This document shows positions 9,215 through 16,881 of a stretch of 64,000 nucleotides of DNA, piece after piece; the first letter of the stretch is position 1; each line of letters begins with the position of its first letter. Below the pieces are notes generated by a model. That model was not told the origin of the DNA and did not search any database. It worked only from the letters and a program-made list of their open reading frames with translations. The DNA comes from Chloroflexia bacterium SDU3-3 (GTDB lineage: Bacteria; Chloroflexota; Chloroflexia; Chloroflexales; Roseiflexaceae), in NCBI GenBank assembly GCA_009268125.1, contig WBOU01000008.1:197975-261974 (forward strand). Direction: 5' to 3'. Both the position numbers and the translations under genes were made by a program.

Positions 9215-9655
9215 CTACGATGCGTTTCCAATTGTGCTGGAGGGGGCTGGCTGGCTGGCTGCCGTGCTGCCTTCAAAGACAAGCCGGATGCGCCGCTCTA
9301 GTTCCTCGAACTCAAAAGGTTTGGTCAGATAGTCGTTTGCGCCCACACGCAGGGCCTGCTTTTCAACATCGGGCGTCCCAAACGCGGTGATGATGATGAC
9401 ATAGAGTTCTGGGTGGTCGCGCCGAATGGTTTTGGTTAGCTCTAGACCATCCATACGGGGCATGTTCATGTCACTGATGACCAAGCTACAGCGATGGAGC
9501 GAAAGCTGCTCAAGCGCGGCAACCCCATCGACGGCCTCTAGTACCGAATAGCCTGCGTTGCTCAGAAGAAATTTGTAGAGCCTTCGGGTCGCTGGGTCAT
9601 CCTCGACGATCAGCACGTGCCGCTCTACTTCTACTGGACTATTCAGGGGCGTCAT
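9215..9655 (-). CDS. Single-domain (CheY-like) response regulator
   Basis: The start at 9655 gives 146 residues and has GGAGG about six bases upstream. A longer frame to 9709 lacks a ribosome-binding site. The receiver fold covers residues 13-130. The acidic pair is E18/D19-D20, the phospho-acceptor is D62 in SDMNMPRMDG, and the conserved Lys lies in YLTKPF. There is no output domain, so it probably signals by protein interaction. It sits between the HD-GYP gene and the partner-switch genes. Confidence 0.88.
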   Translation of the reverse strand: MTPLNSPVEVERHVLIVEDDPATRRLYKFLLSNAGYSVLEAVDGVAALEQLSLHRCSLVISDMNMPRMDGLELTKTIRRDHPELYVIIITAFGTPDVEKQALRVGANDYLTKPFEFEELERRIRLVFEGSTAASQPAPSSTIGNAS

Positions 9656-9777
9656 GGAAGCCTCCAGTATGGCTAAGTTGTGAGATAGAGTATACCCACA
9701 TCTTACCATATATTAACAATATGGCGAACATAAACCCGAAAATATCAGGGTTTTTGTGAGGACATTGTCATTCAGTC

Positions 9778-9812
9778 AAAAAAAGCCCCAGGCAGCTGGC
9801 TGCCTGGGGCTT
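9778..9812 (-). terminator. Intrinsic terminator after the STAS gene
   Basis: A perfect 13-bp stem (9783-9795 with 9800-9812) with a CTGG loop is followed on the minus strand by a run of seven T (9778-9784 on the plus strand is A7). It would end the transcript of the RsbW/STAS pair. The rest of the 9656-10036 gap shows no gene. Confidence 0.85.
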
Positions 9813-10036
9813 CTGGGCGATATGCTGCTGGTAGCGGTGGCGCGCAGCAGATAGGGCCTATGCGTTCTCGTTCGGCAGAACGTTTTTACCACCAAGGCTC
9901 CAAAACTCCAAGGAACAAATGACCTCAGGTGTCGAACCCACTGCTGCCTGCGTTGCCCGTGTGTTCCCATCGCATGCTTTTTGGAGAACGCCTCGGCCCT
10001 AGAGCTGCAGAGAGAAGGCGGGATGTGGCGATGCGA

Positions 10037-10366
10037 TCAGCGGTAGGCGGAAAGATCGCGCTCTTCGATAGTGGGCATGAATCGCGACATCTCAACCATC
10101 TTGAAGATCTTCTGATGGTGCGGGCTGACATGCATCGCAAACAGCTTGTACCCCGACTTGCGCGCCGAGACCACGAACTTCAGCAGCGCCGAGATGCCCG
10201 CCGAGTTGATGAAGGCCACATTATCGAAGTCCAGCACGGTGATAGGGCGCATGTCGGTGCAAGCCGCCTCGATCGCCGCCGCCGAGATCGCATCGATGCT
10301 GGTGGTGCAGATATGGAGCACGACAACGTCGTTAAATTCTTCGCGCCTAATCACTTCTTCCGTCAT
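10037..10366 (-). CDS. Anti-sigma factor antagonist (STAS domain)
   Basis: The 109-residue single STAS domain has the phosphorylatable serine region at FINSAG (S55). That position corresponds to the serine that partner kinases modify in SpoIIAA and RsbV. Unphosphorylated STAS proteins bind the partner HATPase kinase and release its target. The gene overlaps the end of the RsbW-like gene by 20 bp, so the pair is almost certainly co-translated. Confidence 0.9.
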   Translation of the reverse strand: MTEEVIRREEFNDVVVLHICTTSIDAISAAAIEAACTDMRPITVLDFDNVAFINSAGISALLKFVVSARKSGYKLFAMHVSPHHQKIFKMVEMSRFMPTIEERDLSAYR

Positions 10367-10802
10367 GGTTGCCGTCCTTGCTGTACAAGTAGAGACGCAG
10401 AGTCATGGTGGTGCCGCCGTGCGACGAGTTGACCTCGTAGTCGTCGACCAGGGTCGAGATCAGGTACATCCCGAAGCCCCGGTGCATGCCGCTGTCGAGG
10501 TTGCCCTCTTCGATCACCCGCCGCGAAAAATCGATCCGCTCGACGCCCTCGCCCTCATCGCTGATCCGCACTTCGAGCTTCTCGTTGTCGAGCGAAAACA
10601 TCACCTCGACCAGCTTGTGCGACTGATGCTGGTTGCCATGGTCGATAGCGTTGTTGACCGCCTCGCTCACCGCCAGCTTCAGATCTTCTATTCGCTCGGG
10701 GGCCAGCCCCACCGCCTCGCCTAGCTCCGCCGCACTCGCCCGCACCACACGTTCAAAGATCGGATTGGATGGGATATTGACAAATATTCGTTGCATCGAC
10801 AT
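10347..10802 (-). CDS. RsbW-like serine kinase / anti-sigma factor (HATPase)
   Basis: The GHKL ATPase has an N-box SEAVNNAIDHGN, a G1 box DEGEG and a G2 box RGFGMYLI. This matches the small anti-sigma serine kinases RsbW and SpoIIAB. The start at 10802 (152 residues) is preferred to 10853 because GGAGAG lies just upstream. It probably phosphorylates the overlapping STAS protein and, when free, sequesters a target. The target need not be a sigma factor: none is encoded nearby, while chemosensory genes are. Confidence 0.88.
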   Translation of the reverse strand: MSMQRIFVNIPSNPIFERVVRASAAELGEAVGLAPERIEDLKLAVSEAVNNAIDHGNQHQSHKLVEVMFSLDNEKLEVRISDEGEGVERIDFSRRVIEEGNLDSGMHRGFGMYLISTLVDDYEVNSSHGGTTMTLRLYLYSKDGNHDGRSD

Positions 10803-10890
10803 CGAGACTCTCCAAAGCACACAGCAGGTAGCGCTGGGTTTGCTGTTGCTCATGCCGCCGTCGCTACCGGCAGCACAGGTGGCTATGGTG

Positions 10891-12453
10891 CTAGCCTACT
10901 GCCGAGATGCCATGCGCCCGCAGGCGTGGCGTTCGAGTGGCCACCAGTGAACGGTCGCTGCCGGTAAGGTGATCATAGCGCCGCAGGTACGCTTTGCCAA
11001 GCGAGATATTGCCGATCTGCAGGTAGGCCGCCCCTAGGTAGTAGAGCGCCTGGGCGTGCCGCGGGTTGCGCCGCAGCACTTTTTCGAACAGTGGGATGGC
11101 GCGCGCTGGCTCAAGCAGCTCTTTGTAGCAGAGGCCCAGCATGAAGTTGGTCTCGATGTCTTCGGGCCAGAAGTGCAGCACGTTGGCGAACTCGCGGGCG
11201 GCTAGGTCGTGTCGCCCGCGCCGCAGGTACATGTACCCCAGGTCGTAGCGCAGCGAGTGGGCGTCGGGGGCGAGCTCCACCGCCTTGCGCCACGCCGCGA
11301 TCGCCCAGTTCTCGTTGCCGAGGTTGGTGTACATAAAGCCAAGCAGGTAGTGCGACTGCGCGTCGCGCGGCAGCAGCTGTACGGCGCGCTCGAACGCTCG
11401 CACCGCCGCTGTGCTCTTGCCCATGTCGTAGAGCAGCTTGCCCATGCTCAGGAACAGCTTGCCATTCCCGGGGTGCAGCTTGGCGCACTCGAATAGGATC
11501 TGGTAGGCCTGGCGCGGGTTCTTCTCCAGTTTGGCGATAGCGCTCATGCGCATCTGGGCGTCGACATAGAATTTGTTCTGGGGTGGGATGTGCCGATACT
11601 CATCCATCGCCAGGTCGAGCTTGCGCGCCCGCGCCAGCAGGTTGCCCAGCATATAGCGCGCGCGCTGCTCCTGGGGCCGCCACTGCAGCAGGGCGCGGTA
11701 GATCCGCTCGGCCTCCTCTTCGTAGCCCTGGGCCTTGAGGTCGTCGCTCAGGCGGTAGTACCACTGCGCCACCTCGGCCTCGGAGCGGTGCACCAGCACC
11801 TCATCCTGCACCTCGGGCGAGATAAAGGTTGGCTCGACCCGCAGCGCCTCGGTGAAGCAGCGCTGGGCCATCTCGTGCGCGCCATGGCTCTGGTGCATCA
11901 GCCCCATGTAGTAGCGCGGCTCGGCGGCCTGGGGGCGGGCCTCGCAGGCCTGCTGGTAGTGGATGTAGGCGCGGCCCGCGTCGTCGAGCCGCTGGTAGCA
12001 ACGCCCGAGCGAGAAGTGGGCTTCGTAGAGCGCGGGGTTGTGGTCGAGCGCCTCTTTAAAGGCGGACACCGCGCGGTCGAGCTGGCCGCGCGCAGCGAAG
12101 GCCACGCCCAGGTTGTAGTGCGCCTCGGCCAGCTGCGGGTCGGTCTGCACCGACTCAAGGTACTCGCGCAGCGACGCCGCCCAGTCATCCTGAAAGGCCA
12201 GCGCGTTACCGATGTAGAGATAGATGATCGCGCGCTCGCGGTCAAATATCTGCGCCTGCTCCTCGCCCTCGACATAGGCAGCGATCAATGCGGCTTTGAA
12301 ATGCTCAATGGCATCGGCGTATGACGCTCGCAGGTAGGCGCGAATACCTTGGCTGAACGCCGCGCCAAGGCGCGTCCCAGCCATAAAGCGCTCGCTCCCT
12401 GAGAAGGTATCTAGGTCGAGCGGCATGAAAATGAGTGGTTCGTTAGCCGTCAT
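10891..12453 (-). CDS. TPR-repeat protein
   Basis: The start at 12453 (520 residues) has GGAG about eight bases upstream; the longer frame to 12636 runs through the preceding gene. After a short N-terminal region the protein is a series of about ten tetratricopeptide repeats with the usual spacing, for example LAEAHYNLGVAFAARGQ and LAYEAHFSLGRCYQ-like units. It is probably a cytosolic scaffold in the partner-switch/chemosensory locus. No enzymatic motif was seen. Confidence 0.82.
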   Translation of the reverse strand: MTANEPLIFMPLDLDTFSGSERFMAGTRLGAAFSQGIRAYLRASYADAIEHFKAALIAAYVEGEEQAQIFDRERAIIYLYIGNALAFQDDWAASLREYLESVQTDPQLAEAHYNLGVAFAARGQLDRAVSAFKEALDHNPALYEAHFSLGRCYQRLDDAGRAYIHYQQACEARPQAAEPRYYMGLMHQSHGAHEMAQRCFTEALRVEPTFISPEVQDEVLVHRSEAEVAQWYYRLSDDLKAQGYEEEAERIYRALLQWRPQEQRARYMLGNLLARARKLDLAMDEYRHIPPQNKFYVDAQMRMSAIAKLEKNPRQAYQILFECAKLHPGNGKLFLSMGKLLYDMGKSTAAVRAFERAVQLLPRDAQSHYLLGFMYTNLGNENWAIAAWRKAVELAPDAHSLRYDLGYMYLRRGRHDLAAREFANVLHFWPEDIETNFMLGLCYKELLEPARAIPLFEKVLRRNPRHAQALYYLGAAYLQIGNISLGKAYLRRYDHLTGSDRSLVATRTPRLRAHGISAVG

Positions 12454-12524
12454 CGCACACTCCAGACCGGGCAATAAGAAACAATTGCAGTTAAAATCGT
12501 TACACTGAAGGCGCGCCCGGTGCC

Positions 12525-13601
12525 CTACTTGTACTCCTCCAGCACCAGGCGCATCTGGCCATGTAGCTCCCGCGCGAGCCCCCGCCCAAACTGGGCCTGG
12601 GTGCGCCGCACCAGATCTGGTATGATCTCCGCCCACCCCTTCGCAGGCGTATCATCGCTGGGCCAGGGCAGCTGGGCGATAAACTCGCCCCCCCGCTCGT
12701 GCCCGAGCACATCCTTGATCACCAGCCGCAGCTCCTCGCCGAGCCGCGCGCAGCGCCGTCGCACCACCACCAGGGTGATATCGTCGGCCTGCATGTTTTC
12801 GCTCCACTGCCGCAGCTCCTGCAGCAGCCGCGCGACAATCGCGCGGGGGCGCTGGCCGGCGGTCTCGGCTAGCACGCGCTGCAGTCGGTCGTCGCCATAC
12901 ATCTCGCCGCTGTGGTTCATCGCCTCCACCACCCCATCGGTGAAGAAGAAGACGGTGTCGCCGTGGTGCAGCTGGTAGGCCTCCTCGCGGTAGTCGCTCT
13001 CGGCATCAACCCCCAGCGGCAGCCCGGTCAGCTCGACCTCGCGGAGCGTCCCGTCGATCACGATCGGGAAGTTGTGCCCGGCGTTGGCGATCCGCAGCGA
13101 TCCTGTCTCCAGGTCGAGCAGGGTGTAGAGCATAGTCACCATCCCTTGGGGGATGTCGGCCAGCACCCCGCGGTTCACCTCGGCCAGCGTGACGCCGGGC
13201 TTCATACCCTTGCGTGCCTCGTGGCGGAACACCGTGCGGGCGACAGCCATACGCAGCGCGGCGGGCAGGCCCTTCCCCGAGACATCGCCGATCATGATGC
13301 CGTGGATATGGCCGTCGAAGCTCAGGAAGTCGTAGAGGTCGCCGCCCAGGTCGCGCGCGGGCAGCGACACAGCGCTGATCTCCCAGCCGGGCAGCTGCGG
13401 CACCGCCTCAAGCAGCAGGCCCTGCTGGATGTCGCGCGCCAGCAGCAGCTCCTGCTCGATCTCGGCTTGGCGCTGCGCCTCGGCGGGGGCTGGCTGCTCG
13501 GGCTGGGGGCGCTGCCGCCGCATCGGGCCGCTGCCGATATGCCCCAGCAGGCTTGCCCGTGCCGCGCTGCGCTGTCCCATTTGTTTCGTGCTTATTGGCA
13601 T
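12525..13601 (-). CDS. RsbU/SpoIIE-type PP2C serine phosphatase
   Basis: The 358-residue protein has a short N-terminal helical segment including ARDIQQGLL, the linker helix typical of RsbU phosphatases. The SpoIIE/PP2C domain covers about 60-250, with metal-binding Asp residues in DLGGDLYDF and IGDVSGKG and the motif NAGHN. A C-terminal extension of about 100 residues has no recognised fold. It would dephosphorylate a STAS protein and is probably the activator of the STAS/RsbW pair in the same gene row. The gene follows cheR by 43 bp. Confidence 0.9.
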   Translation of the reverse strand: MPISTKQMGQRSAARASLLGHIGSGPMRRQRPQPEQPAPAEAQRQAEIEQELLLARDIQQGLLLEAVPQLPGWEISAVSLPARDLGGDLYDFLSFDGHIHGIMIGDVSGKGLPAALRMAVARTVFRHEARKGMKPGVTLAEVNRGVLADIPQGMVTMLYTLLDLETGSLRIANAGHNFPIVIDGTLREVELTGLPLGVDAESDYREEAYQLHHGDTVFFFTDGVVEAMNHSGEMYGDDRLQRVLAETAGQRPRAIVARLLQELRQWSENMQADDITLVVVRRRCARLGEELRLVIKDVLGHERGGEFIAQLPWPSDDTPAKGWAEIIPDLVRRTQAQFGRGLARELHGQMRLVLEEYK

Positions 13602-13621
13602 GTGCTACTATAAGAGATAGC

Positions 13622-13641
13622 AAAAGGGCCTGCCGCCCTTT
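13622..13641 (-). terminator. Weak hairpin after cheR
   Basis: A 7-bp stem (13623-13629 with 13635-13641), read on the minus strand, ends in TTTT. It lies between the cheR stop and the phosphatase start and may partly separate the chemosensory and partner-switch transcripts. Confidence 0.35.
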
Positions 13642-13644
13642 GTA

Positions 13645-15174
13645 CTACTCGCTGATCTGCCGCGAAAGCTGTGCAATCTGCCGTTGGCAGGTGTCGTGCA
13701 GCCATTGGACTGCCACCCCATCCACCAGAAGGTCGGGTGGGTAGGGCCTGAGCTTCCAGAGCGTGTTGCGATACTCGCGGAGCGCATGTTCCTTCCGATT
13801 TCGGCGCTGGTATGCCTCGGCGAGATAGAAAGAGACGAGCGGGGCTGCCGAGTTGAGGTATCGCGCGCGTTCAAGCTGGGTGATGGCCTCATCCCACATA
13901 CCCTGTCGGCTATATAGTATACCAAGCAGCAGGGCTGCTTCGTCGCTCATCGGCGCGATCTCGATCACGCGCTGCGCCTCGGCGAGCGCCTGGTCGATCT
14001 GCCCTCGGTCGGCGTGGGCGCGTGCGATCAGGGTGATGGCCTCGGCGGCGTAGGGTGCGTGCGGCGGGATCTGCCGCAAGATATCCAGAGCCTGCTCGGT
14101 CTTGCCCTCCTCGATATAGGCCCGCCCTTGCCTGAGGGCCTCAAGGTCGCTGGGCGCCTGGGCCACGGTGGGCCTGGGCGCGGCCTTGGGCTTGGGCGCG
14201 GCTGGCCGGGGCAGCCGGGGCCGCGCCTGTGGCGCTGGCCGCTGCGCCTCAGGCGCGGGCTGCGGCTTTGGTGCGGCGGCCGCCCGCTGGGCGGGGCGAG
14301 TATCTTTGTAGTAAACGTAGGCCCCCAGAACTTCTCGCGTATGGAACGCCTCGAACATGTTCCACAGCGTCTCGGAAAACCCGAGGCAGAGCATGCCTCC
14401 CTCGGGGAGCTTGCTGTAGAGCTGGTTGAGGAACGCCCGTGACGTGGCCAGCTGGAAGTAGATGATCACGTTCTGGCAAAACACGATATCGATCGTGCCC
14501 ACGCGGTCGGGAAGTGGCTCCAGCAGGTTCAGCCGCTCGAACTGCACCATAGATTGCACCCGGCTGTTGACCTTCAGTGCGTCGCCGCTCGGCTCGAAAT
14601 AGCGTTGTAAAAGTGCTGGCTCGACCTGCGAGATCGACCGACCGGCATACAGCCCCTCGCGGGCGATCTCCAGCGCGACATCGCTCAGGTCGGTTGCCCA
14701 GATCTCGACTGGGCGATTGTGAAATGGCAGCGCTTGCAGCGCGGTGATGGCCAGCGAGTATGCCTCTTCGCCCGTCGAGCAGCCCGCGCTCCAGATCCGG
14801 ATCGGCTCGCCCTTGGGCTTCTTGCGGTGGAGCTCAGGGATGAGTACCTCTTGAAGTGCCCGGATGTGGGGCTGGTTGCGAAAGAAGTAGGTCTCGTGGT
14901 TGAGCACCAGCTCGGCCAGCCTGCGCAGCTCGTCGCGCTCGGCCCGCAGATTGCGCTCGTAGGCGGTGTAGCTGCTGCCAGTGGTCTGAAGCCGCTGCGC
15001 GACTGCCTGCTCAAGCACCCGCTGACGCGCCGTATCGAGATACACCCCACAAAATATCGCAAGCAGATCGCGAAGCCGCTCGAACTCATCGGGTGCAAGC
15101 GGGTATCGGGCCACTGCTTGAAGCTGCGCTGCTCGCGCATGGATCGATACAGATTTTTTGATCGGGCGCGCCAT
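13645..15174 (-). CDS. cheR: CheR-type protein-glutamate methyltransferase with C-terminal TPR repeats
   Basis: CheR methylates glutamates of chemoreceptors using S-adenosylmethionine. The start at 15174 (509 residues) is chosen because the preceding 78 codons of the longer frame overlap cheB and are not CheR-like. The CheR N-terminal helical domain (about 25-85) and the SAM-binding domain follow, with WSAGCSTGEEAYSLA as the binding motif. A Pro/Ala linker (about 300-380) leads to TPR repeats (about 390-480). CheR-TPR proteins are typical of alternative (non-flagellar) chemosensory systems. The gene is 100 bp downstream of cheB. Confidence 0.92.
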   Translation of the reverse strand: MARPIKKSVSIHARAAQLQAVARYPLAPDEFERLRDLLAIFCGVYLDTARQRVLEQAVAQRLQTTGSSYTAYERNLRAERDELRRLAELVLNHETYFFRNQPHIRALQEVLIPELHRKKPKGEPIRIWSAGCSTGEEAYSLAITALQALPFHNRPVEIWATDLSDVALEIAREGLYAGRSISQVEPALLQRYFEPSGDALKVNSRVQSMVQFERLNLLEPLPDRVGTIDIVFCQNVIIYFQLATSRAFLNQLYSKLPEGGMLCLGFSETLWNMFEAFHTREVLGAYVYYKDTRPAQRAAAAPKPQPAPEAQRPAPQARPRLPRPAAPKPKAAPRPTVAQAPSDLEALRQGRAYIEEGKTEQALDILRQIPPHAPYAAEAITLIARAHADRGQIDQALAEAQRVIEIAPMSDEAALLLGILYSRQGMWDEAITQLERARYLNSAAPLVSFYLAEAYQRRNRKEHALREYRNTLWKLRPYPPDLLVDGVAVQWLHDTCQRQIAQLSRQISE

Positions 15175-15236
15175 GTTTTTCTCAGTGTAGAGGGTATTGG
15201 TACAGGTGTAAAGTACCTGATTGTACCATTTGTTGG

Positions 15237-15281
15237 GAGATAGTACTACAACCGGCAGATAATCCCGTTGAATACTATCTC
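15237..15281 (-). other. Hairpin at the cheB stop / cheR leader
   Basis: A perfect 9-bp outer stem (15237-15245 with 15273-15281), plus CAAC/GTTG pairing inside, overlaps the cheB stop codon. No T-run follows on the minus strand, so it is more likely an mRNA structure or processing site than a terminator. Confidence 0.35.
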
Positions 15282-16426
15282 GGGTCGTTTGCTTCTTTGA
15301 CAAGCTGTACGAGCCTAGCGGCGATCTGGGCGATCGGCAGGATCTCCGCCGCTGCGCCAAGGTCGATTGCGGCCTTGGGCATGCCAAAGATCGCGCTGGT
15401 GGCCTCATCCTGGGCGATGGTGTGGCCGCCCGCGCGGCGGATCGTCATCATGCCGTAGGCGCCATCGCGGCCCATTCCCGTGAGCAGCACGCCGATGCAG
15501 CGCTGGCCGTAGACAGCGGCGGCGGCCTGCATGGCCACATCGACCGAGGGGCACTGCAGCAGCACCGAGTTGCGGCTCAGGTGGATGCGGCCATCCTGCT
15601 GCAGTAGCAGGTCACGGCGGTCGGGGGCGATCAGCACCACGCCGGGTTTCAGCTCCATTTCCTCCTGGGCCAGCACCACTGGTAGTCGGCAGTGCAGGGC
15701 CAGCCACTCGGCCATGCCGCCGCTGAATCCCTCGGCGATGTGCTGCACCACCACCACCGCCGCGTGCAAATCGGCTGGCAGTGCGCTGAGGATCTGGTTT
15801 ACGGCTCGCGGCCCGCCAGTGCTGGCCCCGATCATGATCAGCGGGAAGGTGGCGTGAAAGGCCAGCTTGGGCGTTGGGGCCGCCTGGATGGGGGTGGGCG
15901 CGGGGGCCACGCGGGCGTAGCTCGCGCGGATGGGAGGCGCAGTGGTGGGGGCGGGTGTTTTTGCTGCCATAGCTTGGTTGAGCTCTTCGGTCTTGCGGCG
16001 CCCGCGCAGATGCCGCACCACCTTCACTCGCGCCAGCAGTTTGACGCGGCGGATGAGGTCGTGGGCCTGCTTGCCGAGCGCCATCGGATCGTTGCCTGCG
16101 GGTTTCTCGACAATATCAAGCGCGCCGGCCCCCAGCATTTTGAAGGTGATGTCTACGTCGTGCTGGGCCAGCGCGGTAAGCACGAGGATGGGGGTGGGGC
16201 AGTAGGCCATCAGGTGCTGGGTGGTGGCCAGGCCATCCATCACCGGCATGCGCACATCCATCGTCACCACATCGGGCCGCAGGCGCTCGACCAGTTCGAT
16301 GGCGATCTGCCCGTTCCAGGCCGTCCCAACAACCTGAATAGCCGGGTCTTGCTCCAGCAAGCCGGTCAGCACCCGCTGCATCAGCGGAGAATCATCGACG
16401 ATGACAACGCGAATCTGCCCTGCCAT
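15275..16426 (-). CDS. cheB: Chemotaxis protein-glutamate methylesterase CheB
   Basis: CheB removes methyl groups from, or deamidates, chemoreceptors once its receiver is phosphorylated by CheA. The 383-residue protein has a receiver domain with D57 and a methylesterase domain with the catalytic triad S202 (GASTGGP), H229 (VVQHI) and D321 (GMGRDGA). A Pro/Ala linker of about 40 residues joins them. Its ATG overlaps the preceding regulator's stop by one base (TAATG), a sign of translational coupling. Confidence 0.95.
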   Translation of the reverse strand: MAGQIRVVIVDDSPLMQRVLTGLLEQDPAIQVVGTAWNGQIAIELVERLRPDVVTMDVRMPVMDGLATTQHLMAYCPTPILVLTALAQHDVDITFKMLGAGALDIVEKPAGNDPMALGKQAHDLIRRVKLLARVKVVRHLRGRRKTEELNQAMAAKTPAPTTAPPIRASYARVAPAPTPIQAAPTPKLAFHATFPLIMIGASTGGPRAVNQILSALPADLHAAVVVVQHIAEGFSGGMAEWLALHCRLPVVLAQEEMELKPGVVLIAPDRRDLLLQQDGRIHLSRNSVLLQCPSVDVAMQAAAAVYGQRCIGVLLTGMGRDGAYGMMTIRRAGGHTIAQDEATSAIFGMPKAAIDLGAAAEILPIAQIAARLVQLVKEANDPR

Positions 16427-16788
16427 TATTGCATCTCAAGGATGAGTTTGACCCGATTGGGCAGGTTCAGCAGATCGACATCTTTGTTCAGGTAGTCGTC
16501 GACCCCGGCTTCGAATGCCGCGTGCTTGTCGTCGCTGGATGTGAGCATGATAATGCGCAGGTCGTCGAGGGCTGGGTCGTCGCGTAGCCGCCTGCATACC
16601 TCGTACCCATCGATCCCTGGCATCTGGACATCGAGCACCATCAGATCTGGTACGGCGGTCGCGATCTTTTCCAGCGCCTCTTCGCCGCTGTGGGCCAGAT
16701 CGACCTCGTAGCCATACATCTGCAGACGCATTTTTACGATGTCGGTGACGAGCTTGCTATCATCGACCACTAGAATTCTGTCTGCCAT
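16426..16788 (-). CDS. CheY-like response regulator
   Basis: A 120-residue receiver domain starts at MADRILVVDD, with phospho-acceptor D53 (VLDVQMPG) and a C-terminal NKDVDLL region in place of the usual KP. The upstream extension to 16863 lacks receiver sequence, and a G-rich ribosome-binding site precedes 16788. Its position between cheA and cheB makes it the likely CheY-type output of this array. Confidence 0.88.
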   Translation of the reverse strand: MADRILVVDDSKLVTDIVKMRLQMYGYEVDLAHSGEEALEKIATAVPDLMVLDVQMPGIDGYEVCRRLRDDPALDDLRIIMLTSSDDKHAAFEAGVDDYLNKDVDLLNLPNRVKLILEMQ

Positions 16789-16881
16789 CGTGCGCCCCCA
16801 AGTGTTGTGTAAATAATGAAGCGTGCAGAGCAACGTTCGGCACAGTTTGGAGTGTTGCTCCAATGCTCAGAGTACTGCGAA

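Noticed and set aside
9813..10036. tRNA or small RNA gene in the gap after the STAS gene
   Set aside because: No cloverleaf, promoter or covariance-like pattern could be found by eye.
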